A stretch of DNA of 64,000 bases, taken from the NCBI RefSeq assembly GCF_027580225.2, contig NC_073341.2, positions 14,630,501 through 14,694,500 of the forward strand, in the 5' to 3' direction. The stretch comes from Misgurnus anguillicaudatus. Its lineage: Eukaryota > Chordata > Actinopteri > Cypriniformes > Cobitidae. A program made the position numbers and the translations under genes. The notes under the pieces are model-generated. The model saw only the letters and a list, made by a program, of their open reading frames with translations, had not been told where the DNA came from and made no database searches. Below, in pieces: positions 61,180 through 64,000 of the stretch (positions within the stretch are counted from its first letter, which is position 1; every line of letters starts with the position of its first letter).

Positions 61180-61475
61180 GATCTCTGTTCTGTGTAGACT
61201 CTTATTTTGAAGTCCTGTCCATGTCTCCCATGTTTTGTAGTTCTGTGTAGTTCTTTTGTTTCATTGGCCTGCTTGATGATTGTTTCCCAGGTGTCTCTCA
61301 TTATCCATCATTACCCAGTGTATTTAAGCTCAGTATGTGCATTGTCTATTGTCGGTGATTGTTAGCTTTATGGTTCATGTAATGCTCTGTTCAAGTTCGT
61401 GTTTGCGGGTCCCGGTTTGTCTCAACCTGTTTGGTTTTCTTTTTTAATAAAATACTCTGGTGGTCTGTATCGCTT
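61180..61475 (+). mobile_element. Partial LTR-like sequence
   Basis: A promoter-like TATTTAAG near 61320 and AATAAAAT near 61445 sit at spacing typical of fish gypsy LTRs, with a pyrimidine-rich upstream block (TGATGATTGTTTCCCAGGTG) in the usual U3 style. No paired LTR or TSD was found. The 64-codon ORF downstream could use this as a promoter. Confidence 0.35.
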
Positions 61476-61617
61476 TTACTCGTACTTTTGAACTTGGGGT
61501 TTTGGGTAGTAACCCAAGCACAAAAAGAACTTCAAAATTCGACTGCTTTATGGCATACGCCACTTCCTCAAATTTGGACGTTAGAGCGCAACTATTTATT
61601 TTCCTAATGTTTTTATC

Positions 61618-61812
61618 ATGGACAAAGCAGCAACAAAGAAAAACAAACCCAAGGTTTTGTCGGAGGAGACCAGAAAGAGAAAACGGGAGAGTGACAGAAT
61701 AAAAGAAAGGACGAGGATCAATATTGGGCCAGCGTTCACTCGCTGGCGTGAACTAAAGGAGGAGGAGGGATTCCTGACCGATGCTGACTTGGCCATCATG
61801 CTTTTGGACTAA
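61618..61812 (+). CDS. Short basic protein resembling a recurrent fish N-terminal domain
   Basis: 64 codons from ATG to TAA. A very basic N-terminus (Lys/Arg-rich to residue 32) is followed by INIGPAFTRWRELKEEEG and a helix ending DADLAIMLLD. I have a general impression that fish hypothetical proteins of many loci start this way, often at transposon-linked genes, but I cannot name the domain. The frame stops right after the helix, and no continuing exon was recognised; the next frame (61856-62119) has no motif. Treat as hypothetical. Confidence 0.3.
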   Translation: MDKAATKKNKPKVLSEETRKRKRESDRIKERTRINIGPAFTRWRELKEEEGFLTDADLAIMLLD

Positions 61813-62640
61813 GTAATGTTATATTGCTTGCATATCTAAGTCCTGTCTTTTTTACGTGAATTTTGCTGGAGGCTATTTGGGGAGTGTAGAGAGTAACTTA
61901 TATCATGTGACTCTGTGGCACCATGTTATTGTCACGGGCTTACAACATGGGCAATCCGAGTTCAACTTCCCTTGTTGTGTAAGATGCAAATTATCCAACC
62001 TTTATAAGCCAAATAATACACCTAATTTTATGTGTAATCCTTGGGAGCTGAAGGATTTTGTGTATATTTCTTTCATGTGTAATCAATGTCTGATGCGTAA
62101 CATTGCAACTATGCCCTAATGTAATCAACATATGTCTGCAGTGAAGGTGTGAACCAAATGGCCTATAGAAACTAATCAGTGTGAATAATCAAAGAATCAC
62201 CATTCCTCAGTGTAGACTGCTTGATAGACCAATCTCCTGTAGGAGGTCCTAACAGGTTTCTATTGTTTGTAGGTCTTTGGTTATCATGTATAAAGTTCTG
62301 TCCCACAGACAGAACTTTGGGTTAAGAATGTAGAAGGTTGACATGACAACATCGCTCCTGAAGAACTATGCTACATAAGAACCTTCATTAAATCTCTTTT
62401 CCCCACATGCAACAAGAAGAGAACTGAAGAATTTTGAAGATTCTAGTTTCTGAAGATTATTGAAGACAAATTGATTATGTTTGTGGACTCTGTTTGTGGA
62501 AGCAACTACCTGGATGACTTTGTCTTACAAATCTTCATTTGGTGAGTGAAACTTATCAGCTCTCTCAAAGAACTACATAAGAAATTAAGCAGAACAATGT
62601 TCATAGTGTAGCATTGTTAATCATTTAGGCTTGGTCCTTT
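61813..62640. other. No supported gene
   Basis: Contains an 87-codon frame at 61856-62119 without motif. A pyrimidine-poor block (62290-62540) ends at a donor-like TTTGGTGAGTG near 62538 and could be an untranslated exon or LTR edge. Neither is demonstrable. Confidence 0.3.
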
Positions 62641-64000
62641 ATCTGGAGTTTGTAGAAATTGTTAAACAATTTAATCCATTCATCTAGAGATTGTTGAAGT
62701 AGAAGCTTGGTCCTGATGTCACAAGGTGACGATCTTTTTGGGCGGAACCAAAAGTTGGGAAAGTTTGGTTCCGCCCAGATGTTTCCGCCCAGACCGGGAA
62801 GAGGAAACACCGGACATCCGGTAGCATCACAAGGGCTGTAATCAGCCAAACCCAGTGCAGCTGTGGGTTGTTAAGCGGCGCGCCGGGTGATTGGAAGACG
62901 GAGGCACACAGAGGAGTACTTAAGAGCAGTAAAATCACAGTTTGGTGTGCTTAGTGTGTGTTACGTGGCAGAGCTGTGCTCGTTCGATACGCATTGGTGG
63001 CTGTCTATACTCTCTCACTCTCTCGTTCACAGTCTGGGGTGGACACGTAGGAGTCACGGAAAACCCTACGGGTAGAAGAAACATCACGTTAAATAATAAG
63101 TTTAAAGGAGCAAAGGAGGAAAGAACGGATTGTGTTTTGCAACATAAACAAAGGCGGACCGCTGTGAGTTTCAACTTTTGTGTTGGGACGAAGTATAAAA
63201 CTAACCTGTGCATTTATTGGATACCTCCAGGAGAAGGAGGGCGGCCCTACCCCTGAACCAGTGTGGTAGATGAGCCGCAGGAACATTTATCTAAGCAGCT
63301 ACAGCAACAGACCAACTCATCCAGGTTGTATTGTCATCGCTCTCATCAAACCCAAGTGAAGTGGAGGACGTCTGGCGTCTTTTTGTGTACACCTGTGGTG
63401 TGGTGGGTGAGTCCTTGTACTTAGCAAACTTTTTCACGTTGAAGTGGTGCTGTGTAATTGCTGTGGGTTGCTGTGCCAGTGCTGTGTGTTTTGTCAGACG
63501 TAACCTCACACCATCCATTTCATTGAGGAAAAGACGGAGAGGTTAACGGTCCTAGGAAGAATCATCTATTATACACAGTGCGCTGTTTGGAGTGTGAAGT
63601 GATGACGTGGGTCTCTGGAAGCCCTCCCCGTCTGTGTGTCGGCCGATTTCGGGGAACGGCGGTGAAGATTAGAAGCTGGCAGTGTGTGTGAGTACGAATA
63701 CGGGTTACTTACAGTGATACCTTACCTGTGTGTATGCCCTTGTCGCAGAGTTAGAGGCGAAGGAGTTCCGCCGCCCCGTGGTCTCTACAAAAGGGTGCCC
63801 CTGTCCGGTATTCGATCGCCCTACGGGTAGCGAGGATAGGGCAGCGCTTGACCCGGTGAGACGGCGTGTCGTTTCCGCCCCTCTGCTTGACCATTGGACT
63901 CGCCGAGAGGGTTTTGCCCCCCGGCGCCCTGTGGAGAAAATCACAGCCCGTTCGACTCCCTGTGCATGCAGCCGTTGTAAGTCCGCCCCCCTTACGTGTC
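62641..64000. other. GC-richer, CpG-bearing stretch running off the window
   Basis: Base composition rises compared with all neighbours. CCCTACGGGTAG occurs at about 63065 and 63820, and donor-like GGTGAGTCC and GTGTGAGTACG occur near 63406 and 63690. No frame exceeds ~104 codons or shows a domain. It could be the 5' untranslated part of a gene or of a long retroelement whose coding part lies beyond 64000. Confidence 0.35.

Overview
This looks like teleost nuclear DNA, most likely from a cyprinid-type fish. That is inferred from AT-rich intergenic sequence, dense hAT, Tc1, piggyBac-like and Harbinger-like elements, a sushi-type Ty3/gypsy chromovirus, a BEL element, and vertebrate-style exons with GT-AG introns. 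Nothing bacterial is present. About 20 kb on the left is gene-poor, and most of the rest is nested mobile DNA.

Layout. 1-17 kb: no supported gene. It holds miniature inverted-repeat elements (MITEs), several with exact 8-bp target-site duplications (TSDs), plus tandem repeats and microsatellites. 17.2-20.7 kb: a neuralized-family gene on the minus strand (neurl3-like: NHR domain plus remnant RING). Its exons splice in frame, but the RING is eroded. 20.9-53.1 kb: a ~2.2-kb AT-rich unit present in three forward copies (20.9-37.0 kb) and three inverted copies (37.0-53.1 kb), enlarged by insertions. In the second forward copy a non-autonomous hAT element (TSD CCAACAGG) carries an apparently intact 5.6-kb gypsy retrotransposon and a hAT MITE. 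The third forward copy carries a broken LINE with a restriction-like endonuclease. The last inverted copy carries a ~11-kb composite insert containing a decayed BEL element (itself hit by an L2-like LINE and a MITE) and a solo LTR. 53.1-58.6 kb: hAT relics, a full-length dead Tc1 element and a 2.3-kb inverted-repeat element. 58.7-61.2 kb: a second, direct-orientation copy of the neurl3-like gene's 3' part, split by a 989-bp Harbinger-like insert. 61.2-64 kb: LTR-like sequence, a 64-codon ORF and a GC-richer stretch that runs off the window.

Most notable points. (1) The gypsy element has no visible tRNA primer-binding site. Instead, 11 nt directly after its 5' LTR (overlapping the gag start codon) are perfectly complementary to a site inside the LTR, the arrangement known from self-primed Tf1/sushi elements. 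(2) The six-copy head-to-head array gives in-window empty sites for many insertions, so their order and target duplications can be read directly. (3) The neurl3-like locus has an intact NHR reading frame joined to a RING that has lost its sixth zinc ligand and its C-terminal half, beside a duplicated 3' end that is also decayed.
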